A DNA stretch of 64,000 bases from UBA964 sp037444685 (GCA_037444685.1 JBBILX010000004.1:62001-126000); one strand, 5' to 3'. Shown: positions 18,667 to 27,090, counted from the first letter of the stretch. The notes: generated from the letters alone by a model not told the origin. Translations and numbers: made by a program.

Positions 18667-19779
18667 GTGACGAACCAGAACACCACGCATCCGCTGGTCA
18701 CGAGCCGCAACAGGCTCAAGCTCGCGATCTTCGGCCTCAACGTCAGTCACGGCTGTTCGATGACGGATCGCCCGGAGGTGCTGAAGGCCGAGTGGGCCGA
18801 GTCGAAACGGATCGCGCAGGCGGCCGACCGGCTCGGCTTCGAGGCGCTGATCCCGGTCGCCCGCTGGAAAGGCATGGGCGGCGACGTCAATTTCAATCAC
18901 CGCAATTTCGAGACCTTCACCTGGGCCGCGGGCCTGTCGGCGGTCACTGAACGCATCTCGGTCTTCGCGACCTTCCACGTGCCGACGGTCCATCCGGTGC
19001 GCGCCGCCAAGGAAGTCGCGACGATCGACCACATCTCGAACGGTCGCTTCGGGCTCAACGTCGTCGCCGGCTGGAACGAGAAGGAGATCGCGATGTTCGG
19101 CATCCCGCAGCGCGAGCACGATGCGCGCTACGACTTCGCCGACGACTGGATCGAGTTCTGCCGCGCATTGTGGACGCGCAGGGGCGAGTTCGACTACGAA
19201 GGACCGTTCTTCAAGTCGCCAGGCTGTTACTCCGAGCCCAAGCCCGTGCAGCCCGGCGGTCCTGTCATCATGAGTGCCGGCAACAGCGCGCGCGGGCAGG
19301 AGTTCGCGGCGAAGAACGCCGATCTGAACTTCGTGATCGCCCAGAGCGCCGAGGCCGCCGGCCAGATCGCCGCGCGAGGCAAGGCGCTCGCGCGCGAGAA
19401 ATACGGTCGCTCGCTGCACGTCTTCGGGCAGGCTTACATCGTCTGCCGGGAAACCGAGAAGGAGGCGCGCGAGTTCCACGACGACTACGTGCACAAGCGC
19501 GGCGACTGGAAGGGCGTGCGCAACCTGCTCGATACCCTGATCCCGAACTCGCAGAGCGCACTCGGCGCGGGCTGGGAGGCGTTCGCCGCGAACCTGATCG
19601 CGGGCTACGGCGCGGTGCCGCTGGTCGGCACGAAGGAGCAGATCGTCGACGGGCTGCAGAAGTTCGCCGACGCCGGCCTCGATGGCCTGACACTGAGCTG
19701 GGTCGACTATGAAGCCGGGCTCGAGCAGTTCGGCAAGGAGATCCTCCCGCTGATGCGGCAGGCAGGCCTGCGCGAATAG
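18667..19779 (+). CDS. LLM-class (luciferase-like) flavin-dependent monooxygenase
   Basis: A 370-residue FMNH2-dependent monooxygenase, TIM-barrel. Family features: GLNVSHGCSMTD near the start, RWKGMGGDVNFNHRNFETFTWAA, ATFHVPTVHPVRAAKEVATIDHISNGRFGLNVVAGWN (shown by its parts) and MSAGNSARGQEFAA. This is the SsuD/pyrimidine-oxygenase side of the family. GTG 18667 is chosen because GAGGGGG ends 7 bases upstream; an earlier in-frame ATG at 18640 lacks a site. It is divergent from the quinoprotein (99-base gap). It needs a flavin reductase, none of which is visible here. Confidence 0.86.
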   Translation: MTNQNTTHPLVTSRNRLKLAIFGLNVSHGCSMTDRPEVLKAEWAESKRIAQAADRLGFEALIPVARWKGMGGDVNFNHRNFETFTWAAGLSAVTERISVFATFHVPTVHPVRAAKEVATIDHISNGRFGLNVVAGWNEKEIAMFGIPQREHDARYDFADDWIEFCRALWTRRGEFDYEGPFFKSPGCYSEPKPVQPGGPVIMSAGNSARGQEFAAKNADLNFVIAQSAEAAGQIAARGKALAREKYGRSLHVFGQAYIVCRETEKEAREFHDDYVHKRGDWKGVRNLLDTLIPNSQSALGAGWEAFAANLIAGYGAVPLVGTKEQIVDGLQKFADAGLDGLTLSWVDYEAGLEQFGKEILPLMRQAGLRE

Positions 19780-19797
19780 CAGCGGTTGGCCAGACGG

Positions 19798-20328
19798 CTA
19801 GGCGCGCGGGTCGACCTCGATGACGAGCTCGCGCCCATCCCAGTGCTCGGCACGTTCGGCGACCTCGCGGTATAGGGCGCCCAGCCCCTCGCTCGGCCAG
19901 TAGACCTCGACGAAGTGACCGAGCAGCGCGCGCGTATCGACGTACGCGGCGCCGCGCCCCGAGGCCGTGCGCAATTCAGTGACCACGGGGAATCCGGCGC
20001 TCGCATAGTCGGCCAGTACGCGGTCGTAGTCGTCCGGGAGCACGGCGACGTGATGAAATCCCTCCTGGCCGGGACCGAACATCTCGCGAAATGCCGACGG
20101 CGCATCGTCGTGCTGGGTGACGAGCTCGACCATGATCGGCCCTGCCTGCACGTAGGCCGCCGAGATGTCGAGCCGGGCGGGCTGGCCGCGGTAGCGCACT
20201 TCGGGCAGAGCGATATGCCGCCGGACGAGGAACGGCCCGAGTCCCCAGAGGCGATGCCAGCGCCCGATCGCCGAATCGAGATCGGTGACGTAGTAGGCGT
20301 TCTGGATCGTGCGATGCCGAAAGCTCAT
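19798..20328 (-). CDS. VOC-family protein
   Basis: A 176-residue single-chain glyoxalase/bleomycin-resistance-fold protein (TIQNAYYVTDLDSAIGRWHRLWGLGPF; GFHHVAVLPDDYDRVLADYASAGFPVV). Two beta-alpha-beta-beta-beta modules with candidate metal His in QNAYYV-D and FHHVAV regions. The fold covers dioxygenases, isomerases and lactoylglutathione lyases; the substrate is not readable. Its ATG overlaps the stop of the MFS gene (ATGA), so it is translated with that transporter. Confidence 0.78.
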   Translation of the reverse strand: MSFRHRTIQNAYYVTDLDSAIGRWHRLWGLGPFLVRRHIALPEVRYRGQPARLDISAAYVQAGPIMVELVTQHDDAPSAFREMFGPGQEGFHHVAVLPDDYDRVLADYASAGFPVVTELRTASGRGAAYVDTRALLGHFVEVYWPSEGLGALYREVAERAEHWDGRELVIEVDPRA

Positions 20329-21584
20329 CGAGAGGCCCTGCTGCCGGCCGACTCGAGCTCATGCGGCTGCGGATATCGACCGAGCGCCAGCACGATCACC
20401 GCACCGAACACGAACAGCCCCGTCGCGATCAGGAAGCTGACGTCGTAACTCGCGGTCTCGTCGAATACGCGCGCGAAGAGCATCGGTGCGGTCCCGCTGC
20501 CGACGGCCAGCAGCGCGTAGAGTATCGAATAGATCTTCGCGTAATGCGCGAGCCCGAAGTAGCGGGCCGCGAAGAAGGCCATCAGATCGAGCTCGGCGCC
20601 GGCCGCGAAGCCGATCAGCAGCGCCGCGATCACCGCCCACGTGAAATCGGGCGTACCGGTCAGGATCAGGCAGCCGATCGCCGGCATCGACAGCGACACC
20701 AGCGCCACGCCAGGCGCCCAGTAGCGGTCGACGAGCCAGCCGACCACGAGCCTGCCGAGCATGATCGAGAAGCCATAGACGCCCTGGACCGTCGCCGCGC
20801 TCGCTGCCGTGAACCCCTGGTCGGTCAGCGCCGCGATGAGGTTCGGGCTGATGCCCGAGACGGCCATGTAGACGGCGAAGATCGACGCGCAGAGGACCCA
20901 GAAGCGATAGCCACGCACCGCCTCCCCCAGCGTCAGTCCCGGCAAATCGATGTTGGGCGCCTGCCGGGCCGCGGCCGTCGCGGCGCGCGCGCCGGAGCTG
21001 GCCTGGCGCGGAGGCCGGAACCAGGCCCAGACGAAAGGCCCGGCGAGCAGCAGCGGGAGTAGGCCGATGCCGACATAGGCGGCCCGCCAGCCGAACCGCT
21101 CGAGCAGCCAGACCGTGTAGGCCGGTGCGAACATCGCACAGATGCCCGTGCCGGTCAGGGTCAGACCGAGCGCGAGGCCACGCTGCCGATCGAAGCTCTG
21201 CGCGATCGCGCGCGTCCAGGTGATCGGGGTCGTGCCGGCACCGAGCAGCGCCATGCAGGCGTAGGCGAGGAAGAACATCCACAAGTCGCCGTTCATGCCC
21301 GCGGCGACGAAGAAGCCGAGCGACAGACCGATCAGGCCCGGCAGCACCAGCGCCCGCGGTCCGTAGCGGTCGCATAGCGAACCGACCAAGATCGCCGTCA
21401 GGGCTCCGAGCCCGGAGCTGAACAGGATGCCGAGCTGGACCTCGGCGCGGTCCCAGCCGAACTCGGCCGTCAGCGGCTTGACCAGCGCCCCGATCGTGTA
21501 GAACGGCAGCACGACGGCGCTGCAGATCACGCCCATGCCCGAGGCGACGATCAGCTTCCACCCGCGACGGATCTCGCTCTGCAT
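20325..21584 (-). CDS. MFS transporter, monocarboxylate/oxalate-formate-like
   Basis: A 419-residue inner-membrane transporter with 12 hydrophobic segments. The first-half signature reads SLCDRYGPRALVLPGLIGLS between helices 2 and 3 (the D-R-x-G-R/P MFS loop), and WTRAIAQSFDRQRGLALG lies before helix 5. The architecture resembles the monocarboxylate or oxalate/formate antiporter branch, so a carboxylate substrate is a fair guess. It is 8 bases downstream of the Lrp-type regulator and overlaps the VOC gene that follows, forming a three-gene minus-strand unit that diverges from the P450 operon. Confidence 0.83.
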   Translation of the reverse strand: MQSEIRRGWKLIVASGMGVICSAVVLPFYTIGALVKPLTAEFGWDRAEVQLGILFSSGLGALTAILVGSLCDRYGPRALVLPGLIGLSLGFFVAAGMNGDLWMFFLAYACMALLGAGTTPITWTRAIAQSFDRQRGLALGLTLTGTGICAMFAPAYTVWLLERFGWRAAYVGIGLLPLLLAGPFVWAWFRPPRQASSGARAATAAARQAPNIDLPGLTLGEAVRGYRFWVLCASIFAVYMAVSGISPNLIAALTDQGFTAASAATVQGVYGFSIMLGRLVVGWLVDRYWAPGVALVSLSMPAIGCLILTGTPDFTWAVIAALLIGFAAGAELDLMAFFAARYFGLAHYAKIYSILYALLAVGSGTAPMLFARVFDETASYDVSFLIATGLFVFGAVIVLALGRYPQPHELESAGSRASR

Positions 21585-21591
21585 GGCGCCG

Positions 21592-22074
21592 TCAGATCGG
21601 CAGCTTGGTGGTGTACTTGACGCAGGACAGCGCGAAAGAGGAACTCACCGAGGCCGCACCCGGCAGATGCACGAGCTTGCTCTTGAGCAGGCGGTCATAC
21701 GCCTCGACGTCGGGCACGACGACGCGCAGGTGAAAGTCCCGATCGCCGGCGATCGCGTAGCACTCCATGATCTCGTCGATCTCCTGGACCGCCCGTTCGA
21801 AGCGCTTGAGCGTGGCCTCGTCGTGGCGGCGCAGCGTCACGGCGACCAGCACCGAGACACCGAACCCCAACGCGCGCTGCTCGAGCAGCGCGACACGGCG
21901 CGCGATCACGCCACTGCGCTCGAGACGCTGGATGCGTCGCCAACAGGGCGTGTACGGCAGCGCGACGCGCTTGGCGACCTCGGCCACCGAGTGGTCGGCG
22001 TTCTCCTGCAGCACGCGCAGGATCGCGCGATCGGTTTCGTCGAGGCTGTGGTCGGATGATTCTGTCCGGTTCAT
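21592..22074 (-). CDS. Lrp/AsnC-family transcriptional regulator
   Basis: A 160-residue regulator. The N-terminal winged helix-turn-helix (LDETDRAILRVLQENADHSVAEVAKRV, then PCWRRIQRLERSGVI) is followed by the alpha/beta RAM ligand domain (MECYAIAGDRDFHLRVVVPDVEAYDRLL). These proteins sense amino acids or small organic acids. It lies head-to-head with the ten-gene P450 operon and ahead of the MFS transporter, the usual place for the local regulator of a catabolic cluster. A GATGA/TCATC inverted repeat sits 12 bases upstream. Confidence 0.9.
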   Translation of the reverse strand: MNRTESSDHSLDETDRAILRVLQENADHSVAEVAKRVALPYTPCWRRIQRLERSGVIARRVALLEQRALGFGVSVLVAVTLRRHDEATLKRFERAVQEIDEIMECYAIAGDRDFHLRVVVPDVEAYDRLLKSKLVHLPGAASVSSSFALSCVKYTTKLPI

Positions 22075-22086
22075 GGGCTGATTACG

Positions 22087-22106
22087 GATGACTTTTTTCG
22101 ATCATC
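22087..22106. promoter_or_regulatory. Candidate Lrp operator (GATGA-N10-TCATC)
   Basis: Inverted repeat around a T-rich core in the divergent gap between the Lrp-type regulator and the P450 operon. Dyad arms with an AT-rich centre are the usual shape of Lrp/AsnC sites; binding is inferred from position only. Confidence 0.4.
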
Positions 22107-22132
22107 TGTACTGATTGACACGAGTTTAACGC

Positions 22133-22160
22133 TTGATCGCCCACAAACGCAGCGTATCAT
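22133..22160 (+). promoter_or_regulatory. Candidate sigma-70 promoter of the P450 operon
   Basis: TTGATC at 22133-22138 and TATCAT at 22155-22160 with 16 bases between, about 62 bases ahead of the first P450 start. A nearby TTGACA (22115-22120) has no partner at the right distance. Moderate match only. Confidence 0.35.
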
Positions 22161-22222
22161 CGAGGCATCCACGATTCACAGCGAGCGCCCGGGAGGCGCC
22201 CTTCTCTGAGGGGGAGAAGCGC

Positions 22223-23422
22223 ATGAGCACCGTCACCGTCACGGGGTACAAGGAAGCGAACCAGACGCTGGCCCTGCCGGACCTCAAGCAGTCGCTCTAC
22301 GACGAAGGCAGGATCATGTTCGATCGCGTGCTCGTGACGCTGCATGGCGAAGAACATCGGCAGCGGCGCCTGCTCGAGATGAAGATCTTCAAGAAGGACT
22401 TCTTCAACTACTACGAGAAGCAGGTCCTGCCGCCAGTCGTCGAACGCACGCTCGCGAGGTTCCTGCCAACGGGCCGTGCCGACCTGATGGACTTCGGCCG
22501 CCGCTCGATGCTCGACCTGACGGCCGACTTCGCGGGCATCGACCGTCCGAACAACAGCGACGAGGAGCGCGACGAGCTCGTCGGCATCATCCACGGTCTC
22601 GGCGCCGCGGCGACGCTCGGCCAGTACTCGGGCGACCGCGAGCCCGTGCGCGAGATGATCCGCCGCACGCTCAGGCAGTTCGACGAACGGTTCTTCACGC
22701 CATCGGCCGCACGCCGGCAGGCGCTGATCGATCGTTTTCGCAGAGGCGAGATCTCCGAAGCGGAACTGCCGCGCGACATCCTGACGGTGCTGCTGCGCAA
22801 CGAGGACAACCTCGACCTGCCGCGCGACATGATCCTTCGCGAGACGGCCTTCTACTATCTCGCCGGCGCACACACGTCGGTGCATTCGCTGACGCACGCG
22901 ATGCACGAGATGTTCACGTGGGTCGCGAAGCATCCCGAAGATGCCGCGAAACTCAGGAGCGACCCGCTGTTCGTGCAGCGCTGCGTGCACGAGAGCCTGC
23001 GCCTGCACCCCTCGAGCCCGGTCGCCAAGCGCAAGCCGGTCTGCCCCGTTCACCTGCCGACGGGCGACGACGTACAGGGCGACGACGAGGTCGTCATCGA
23101 TCTGTACAACGCCAACCGTCAGGTTGCGACCTTCGGCGCCGATGCAGCCGAATTCAATCCCTACCGCGAGCTGCCGGGCGTGCTGCCGCCCTACGGCATC
23201 ACCTTCGGTGTCGGCATCCACACCTGCCTCGGCCGCAACCTCGCCGCCGGCGACCTGCCCAAGGCGAATACCGATCCCGCGACCCATCAGTACGGCACGA
23301 TCACCCTGATCGCGCGTGCGCTGATCGCCGCGAACGTCCGCCCCGATCCCGAGCATCCGCCGACCCGCGAGGCGAACGTCGCGCGCGAGGCCTGGGCCAC
23401 CTATCCCGTGCTGCTTGGCTGA
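22223..23422 (+). CDS. Cytochrome P450 (first of two paralogues)
   Basis: A 399-residue soluble P450. The haem loop FGVGIHTCLGRN puts the thiolate ligand at Cys335, and the K-helix ExxR is HESLRLHP. The I-helix reads LAGAHTSVHS: the usual acidic residue before the Thr is His217, so the acid-alcohol pair that delivers protons to bound oxygen is altered. The ATG at 22223 follows GAGGGGGAGAAG. Its stop overlaps the next gene's ATG (TGATG), an epoxide-hydrolase-like protein, which suggests the P450 product is an epoxide. No ferredoxin or reductase gene is adjacent. It shares length and motif positions with the P450 at 27091. Confidence 0.92.
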   Translation: MSTVTVTGYKEANQTLALPDLKQSLYDEGRIMFDRVLVTLHGEEHRQRRLLEMKIFKKDFFNYYEKQVLPPVVERTLARFLPTGRADLMDFGRRSMLDLTADFAGIDRPNNSDEERDELVGIIHGLGAAATLGQYSGDREPVREMIRRTLRQFDERFFTPSAARRQALIDRFRRGEISEAELPRDILTVLLRNEDNLDLPRDMILRETAFYYLAGAHTSVHSLTHAMHEMFTWVAKHPEDAAKLRSDPLFVQRCVHESLRLHPSSPVAKRKPVCPVHLPTGDDVQGDDEVVIDLYNANRQVATFGADAAEFNPYRELPGVLPPYGITFGVGIHTCLGRNLAAGDLPKANTDPATHQYGTITLIARALIAANVRPDPEHPPTREANVAREAWATYPVLLG

Positions 23423-23841
23423 TGAGCGCAGCGGCGCGTTCCGATCGCACGGCGAGTCGTTCGCCGACCGACGTCGTCCGCTCGTTCATCGCAGCCTGGA
23501 ACGCGAACGACCTGCCCGGCGTCGTCGCGCATCTGCATCCGGATGTCGTCTATCACAACGTGCCGGTGGATCCGATCCATGGTCGCGAGGCCGTGCGCGC
23601 CTACCTGCTCGGTAAGGGCGGGTTCGACTGGGTCGACTGGAAGCTGCTGGCGATCGCCGAGACCGGACAGAAGGTCCTGACCGAACGCATCGACGCGTTC
23701 GGCATCGGCGGACGCGACGTGAGCCTGCCACTGATGGGCATCTTCGAGATCGAGGACGGGCTGATCCGCGCCTGGCGCGACTATTTCGACCTCGCGATGT
23801 ACCGCCGCCAGCTCGGGCAGCCGCTGCAGCGCGAGCCCTGA
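23422..23841 (+). CDS. Limonene-1,2-epoxide-hydrolase-like protein
   Basis: A 139-residue cone-shaped NTF2-fold protein. It keeps the limonene epoxide hydrolase active site: Arg89 and Asp91 in TERIDAF, Asp120 in WRDYFDL (the R-D-D set), and Tyr44/Asn46 in VYHNVP, which position the water in that enzyme. Length and the ending WRDYFDLAMYRRQLGQPL match the family closely, so hydrolysis of an epoxide to a diol is likely rather than a ketosteroid-isomerase role. It starts inside the P450 stop codon, so the two are made together. Confidence 0.86.
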   Translation: MSAAARSDRTASRSPTDVVRSFIAAWNANDLPGVVAHLHPDVVYHNVPVDPIHGREAVRAYLLGKGGFDWVDWKLLAIAETGQKVLTERIDAFGIGGRDVSLPLMGIFEIEDGLIRAWRDYFDLAMYRRQLGQPLQREP

Positions 23842-23863
23842 CGCGGCGGAGCGGGACGGCACC

Positions 23864-24664
23864 ATGGATCTTGGACTCTCCGGCAAGGTCGCGCTGGTCA
23901 CGGCGGCGAGTCAGGGCATCGGCCGCGCCACGGCGCTGGCGTTCGCCCGCGAAGGCGCGCGACTCGCGATCTGCGCGCGCGAGGCGACGGCGCTCGAACG
24001 CGTCGCCGCGGAAGTCGGCAGCCTCGGCGCCGACTGCGAGCCGATCCGCTGCGACCTCAATGAGCCCGCGCAGATCGAGGCGATGGTCGAGCGCGTCGTC
24101 GGCCGTCTCGGCAGCGTGCACGTTCTCGTCAACAATGCCGGCGGTCCACCGCCCGGGCACTTCGACGAGGTCACGGACGCGGACTGGCGACGCGCGTATG
24201 AGCTGACGCTGATGTCGGCCGTGCGCACGACCCGGGCCGTCCTGCCCTTCATGCGTCGCCAGCGTTGGGGCCGCGTCGTCAACGTCTCGTCCTACTCCGT
24301 CAAACAACCGATCCCGGACCTCGTGCTCTCGAACAGCCTGCGGCTCGCCGTCGCCGGCTGGGCCAAGACGCTCGCCGGCGAAGTCGCCCGCGACAACGTG
24401 CTGATCAACACCGTCGCACCGGGATGGACGCGCACCGATCGCGTCAGGCAGATGCTCGAATCGCGCGCACGCGCGTCGACCGGCAGCGGGGCGTCGGCGC
24501 CCGACGCCGCCGAAGCCGCGATCGTGCGCGGCATCCCGCTCGGCCGACTCGGCGAACCGGCGGAGATCGCCGACGTCGTCGTCTTCCTCGCCTCCGAACG
24601 CGCGAGCTTCGTGACCGGCACGCTGCTCCCCGTCGACGGCGGCGTCGTGCAGAGCCCTACCTGA
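23864..24664 (+). CDS. SDR-fold protein lacking the YxxxK catalytic pair
   Basis: A 266-residue Rossmann protein. The cofactor loop reads TAASQGIG instead of TGxxxGxG, NNAG and NVSS are present, but where YxxxK is expected the sequence reads LSNSL, so the catalytic Tyr and Lys are absent. This matches a known divergent branch annotated as 3-oxoacyl-ACP-reductase-like. The end (LGEPAEIADVVVFLASE, PVDGG) is normal. It may still bind NAD(P)H or use another chemistry. Twenty-two bases after the epoxide hydrolase gene, 8 before the next. Confidence 0.82.
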   Translation: MDLGLSGKVALVTAASQGIGRATALAFAREGARLAICAREATALERVAAEVGSLGADCEPIRCDLNEPAQIEAMVERVVGRLGSVHVLVNNAGGPPPGHFDEVTDADWRRAYELTLMSAVRTTRAVLPFMRRQRWGRVVNVSSYSVKQPIPDLVLSNSLRLAVAGWAKTLAGEVARDNVLINTVAPGWTRTDRVRQMLESRARASTGSGASAPDAAEAAIVRGIPLGRLGEPAEIADVVVFLASERASFVTGTLLPVDGGVVQSPT

Positions 24665-24672
24665 GTCGCGCC

Positions 24673-25668
24673 ATGAGCATCGATTCAGCCCGCACGATCG
24701 ACATCCACGCGCACGCGGTCCTCGAGGAAACCCTCGGCGCCGCCGGCGAGCACGGCCCGGAACTGACGACGGCGTCCGATGGACGACCGCTGTTCCGCGT
24801 CGGCGCCTACGCGCTGCACGGCGTGCGCTACCGCGGCAGTGTGTTCATGGACGTGGAGGTGCGCATTGCAGCCATGGACCGGGCCGGCATCGACTTTCAG
24901 GTCCTGTCGCCGAATCCGCTGACCTACTTCCACTTCGTCGACGCGGCATCAGCGGTCGCGTTCTGTCGTCGCCACAACGACGCTCTCGCCGCGCTCGTCG
25001 CCCGCCATCCGCAGCGCCTTGCCGGCCTCGCGGCGCTGCCGATGCAGTCGCCGGCCGATGCCGCCGCGGAGCTCACGCGAGCCGTCCACGAGCTCGGGCT
25101 CTGGGGCGCCTATGTCGGCACCGAGTTCGGCATCCGCCTCGATGCGCCCGAACTCGACCCGCTGTTCCGTCGCTTCGTCGAACTCGACGTGCCGCTGTTC
25201 CTGCATCCCGCCCCGGCCGGCATCGACGGTCCGCCGGCCTTTCCGCCACTCGACCGTTACGATCTCGACCTGCTGGTAGGTTTCGCGGCTCAGGAGACCG
25301 CGGCGGTCGGCACACTGATCTTCGGTGGCGTGCTCGATCGACATCCGGATCTCGACATCTGCGTCAGCCATGGCGGCGGTGCCATCGCTTACCTGTGCGG
25401 ACGCTTCGCGGAGGCCGCCCGCAAGCGGCTCTGGGCGAACGATGCGTTGCGCTCGCCCGGAGCGTTCGAGGAACGGCTCAGACGGATCTGGTTCGACAAC
25501 CACGTGCACGGCGCGGCGAGTCTCGCCCTGCTCGAATCGATCGTCGGTCGGGACCGCCTGCTGCTCGGCACGAACTTCGCGGGTTGGGACCAGCCCGCCG
25601 GCGGGCAGAAGATCGAGGCGCCGGCCTGGCTCGCCGACAACGCACGCCGGCTGCTGCTGCGCCAATGA
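24673..25668 (+). CDS. ACMSD-like amidohydrolase (decarboxylase/hydrolase)
   Basis: A 331-residue TIM-barrel protein of the amidohydrolase-2/ACMSD branch. Metal ligands: H12 and H14 in DIHAHAV, His in FLHPAP, His in CVSHGGG. The strand-8 acidic ligand usually found in a GTD/GSD motif reads GTNFAGWD, giving Asn301, with an Asp four residues later. Members decarboxylate or hydrolyse aromatic ring-cleavage or vinylogous acids without oxygen. Position in the P450 operon suggests it acts on a later carboxylated intermediate. Confidence 0.82.
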   Translation: MSIDSARTIDIHAHAVLEETLGAAGEHGPELTTASDGRPLFRVGAYALHGVRYRGSVFMDVEVRIAAMDRAGIDFQVLSPNPLTYFHFVDAASAVAFCRRHNDALAALVARHPQRLAGLAALPMQSPADAAAELTRAVHELGLWGAYVGTEFGIRLDAPELDPLFRRFVELDVPLFLHPAPAGIDGPPAFPPLDRYDLDLLVGFAAQETAAVGTLIFGGVLDRHPDLDICVSHGGGAIAYLCGRFAEAARKRLWANDALRSPGAFEERLRRIWFDNHVHGAASLALLESIVGRDRLLLGTNFAGWDQPAGGQKIEAPAWLADNARRLLLRQ

Positions 25669-25687
25669 AATGCGAGGAGAGACGGCC

Positions 25688-27064
25688 ATGACCGCCCTGC
25701 TGATCAGCAATGGTCGCGTGATCGACGGCACCGGCGCCGCGCCGCGCGTCGAATCGGTGCTCGTCGAGGGCGATCGCATCAGCGCGACGGGCGCCGCGGC
25801 CGACGCAGCCGCCGCACAGCTGGCCACCGGTCACCGCCCATTGCGCCGGCTCGATGCGAGCGGGCTGACCGTCATGCCCGGTCTCATCGACGGGCATTGT
25901 CACATCTCGTTCGACGAACCGAATTCGAACGACGAGCTGTTCTTCCACCGGCGCCACGGCCTTGCCGCGATCGTCGCCGCGCAGAATGCGCGCAAGGTGC
26001 TGCAGGCCGGTGTCACCGGCATCCAGGACGCCGACTCGATCTTCGAGATCGGCGTGGACCTGCGCGATGCGATCGAGGCCGGCATCGTCGAGGGTCCGCG
26101 CATCGCCTGCGGTGCCTATGCGCTCTGGACCAGCGTCGGCGGCACGGCCGGCCGACTGATTCCGGACCGAGGCTCGATCGGCTACGGCAAGGTGGTCTCC
26201 GGTAGCGACGAGATCGTCGCCGAGGTGCGCCGTCAGATCAAGAACGGTGCCGACTGGATCAAGGTGCACGTCACCGGCCTCGTGCCGCGTCACCCGCTGC
26301 GCGGCGAGGTCAAGAGCTGGACGCGCGACGAACTCAGGCTCGTCTGCGATACGGCCCATGAGCTCGGCATCCCCGTCGTGGGCCACATTCGCGGCGCCGA
26401 TTCGATCATCGACTGCGTCGCGGCGGGCATGGACCTGATCCTGCACGCCACGCTGATGGACGAACCGGCGCTCGAGGCCATCGTCGACAGGAAAGTGCCG
26501 ATCATGCCGGTGTTCACCTTCCAGGCGAACCTGGCCGACTACGGCGCCGCGATCGGCGCCGACCCGATGGTGCGCGAGATGTTCCGCCGCGAGATCGCCG
26601 ACAGCGCGCAGATGATCCGCCGTGCCTACGACGCAGGTGTGCCGCTGCTCGCGGGCAGCGAATCGGGGTTTTCGATCACACCCTACGGCGACTGGCATTA
26701 CCGTGAGCTCGAGGTCTACGTACGTGAGCTCGGCCTCACGCCGCTGCAGGCGATCCAGTGCGCGACGCAGGCGAATGCGTTCGCACTGCGCATGGCCGGC
26801 CAGGTCGGTGAGATCGCCGCGGGCAAGCTCGCCGACATCCTGGTCATCGATGGCGATCCGTCGCGGGACGTCACCGTGCTCGGGGACCGCTCGCGGATCC
26901 GCCACGTGTTCCTCGGTGGCCGGGAGATCGACCTGACGCCCGCGCGGCCGCGTGGCGACCCGCCGGGATGGCGTGTGAGCACCTACGGGGCACGTCTCAG
27001 CAGGGAAGTGGCGTGCGGCCAGGCCGGACCTCCCGTGGCACCGACACCGGAGCACGAACCCTGA
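25688..27064 (+). CDS. Imidazolonepropionase/prolidase-like amidohydrolase
   Basis: A 458-residue two-domain amidohydrolase (small beta domain at both ends, TIM barrel between). Ligands: H70 and H72 in IDGHCHISF, candidate carboxylated Lys192 in DWIKVHVTG, His in VVGHIRGADS and ILHATLMDE, and the strand-8 position in AGSESGF giving Glu325 where Asp is usual. The C-terminal AAGKLADILVIDGDP is typical. It hydrolyses a C-N, C-O or lactone bond; the substrate is unknown. A GAGGAGAG site precedes ATG 25688. The C-terminal tail after 26985 is longer than in most relatives. Confidence 0.83.
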   Translation: MTALLISNGRVIDGTGAAPRVESVLVEGDRISATGAAADAAAAQLATGHRPLRRLDASGLTVMPGLIDGHCHISFDEPNSNDELFFHRRHGLAAIVAAQNARKVLQAGVTGIQDADSIFEIGVDLRDAIEAGIVEGPRIACGAYALWTSVGGTAGRLIPDRGSIGYGKVVSGSDEIVAEVRRQIKNGADWIKVHVTGLVPRHPLRGEVKSWTRDELRLVCDTAHELGIPVVGHIRGADSIIDCVAAGMDLILHATLMDEPALEAIVDRKVPIMPVFTFQANLADYGAAIGADPMVREMFRREIADSAQMIRRAYDAGVPLLAGSESGFSITPYGDWHYRELEVYVRELGLTPLQAIQCATQANAFALRMAGQVGEIAAGKLADILVIDGDPSRDVTVLGDRSRIRHVFLGGREIDLTPARPRGDPPGWRVSTYGARLSREVACGQAGPPVAPTPEHEP

Positions 27065-27090
27065 ATGCGATACGCGGCCAGGAGCAGAGC

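Noticed and set aside
18568..19494. Upstream extension of the quinoprotein frame
   Set aside because: Runs antisense through the LLM monooxygenase; a signal peptide and ribosome site support the start at 18567.
23422..23841. Generic SnoaL/ketosteroid isomerase call
   Set aside because: The R-D-D triad, Tyr/Asn pair and WRDYFDL end match limonene epoxide hydrolase more closely.
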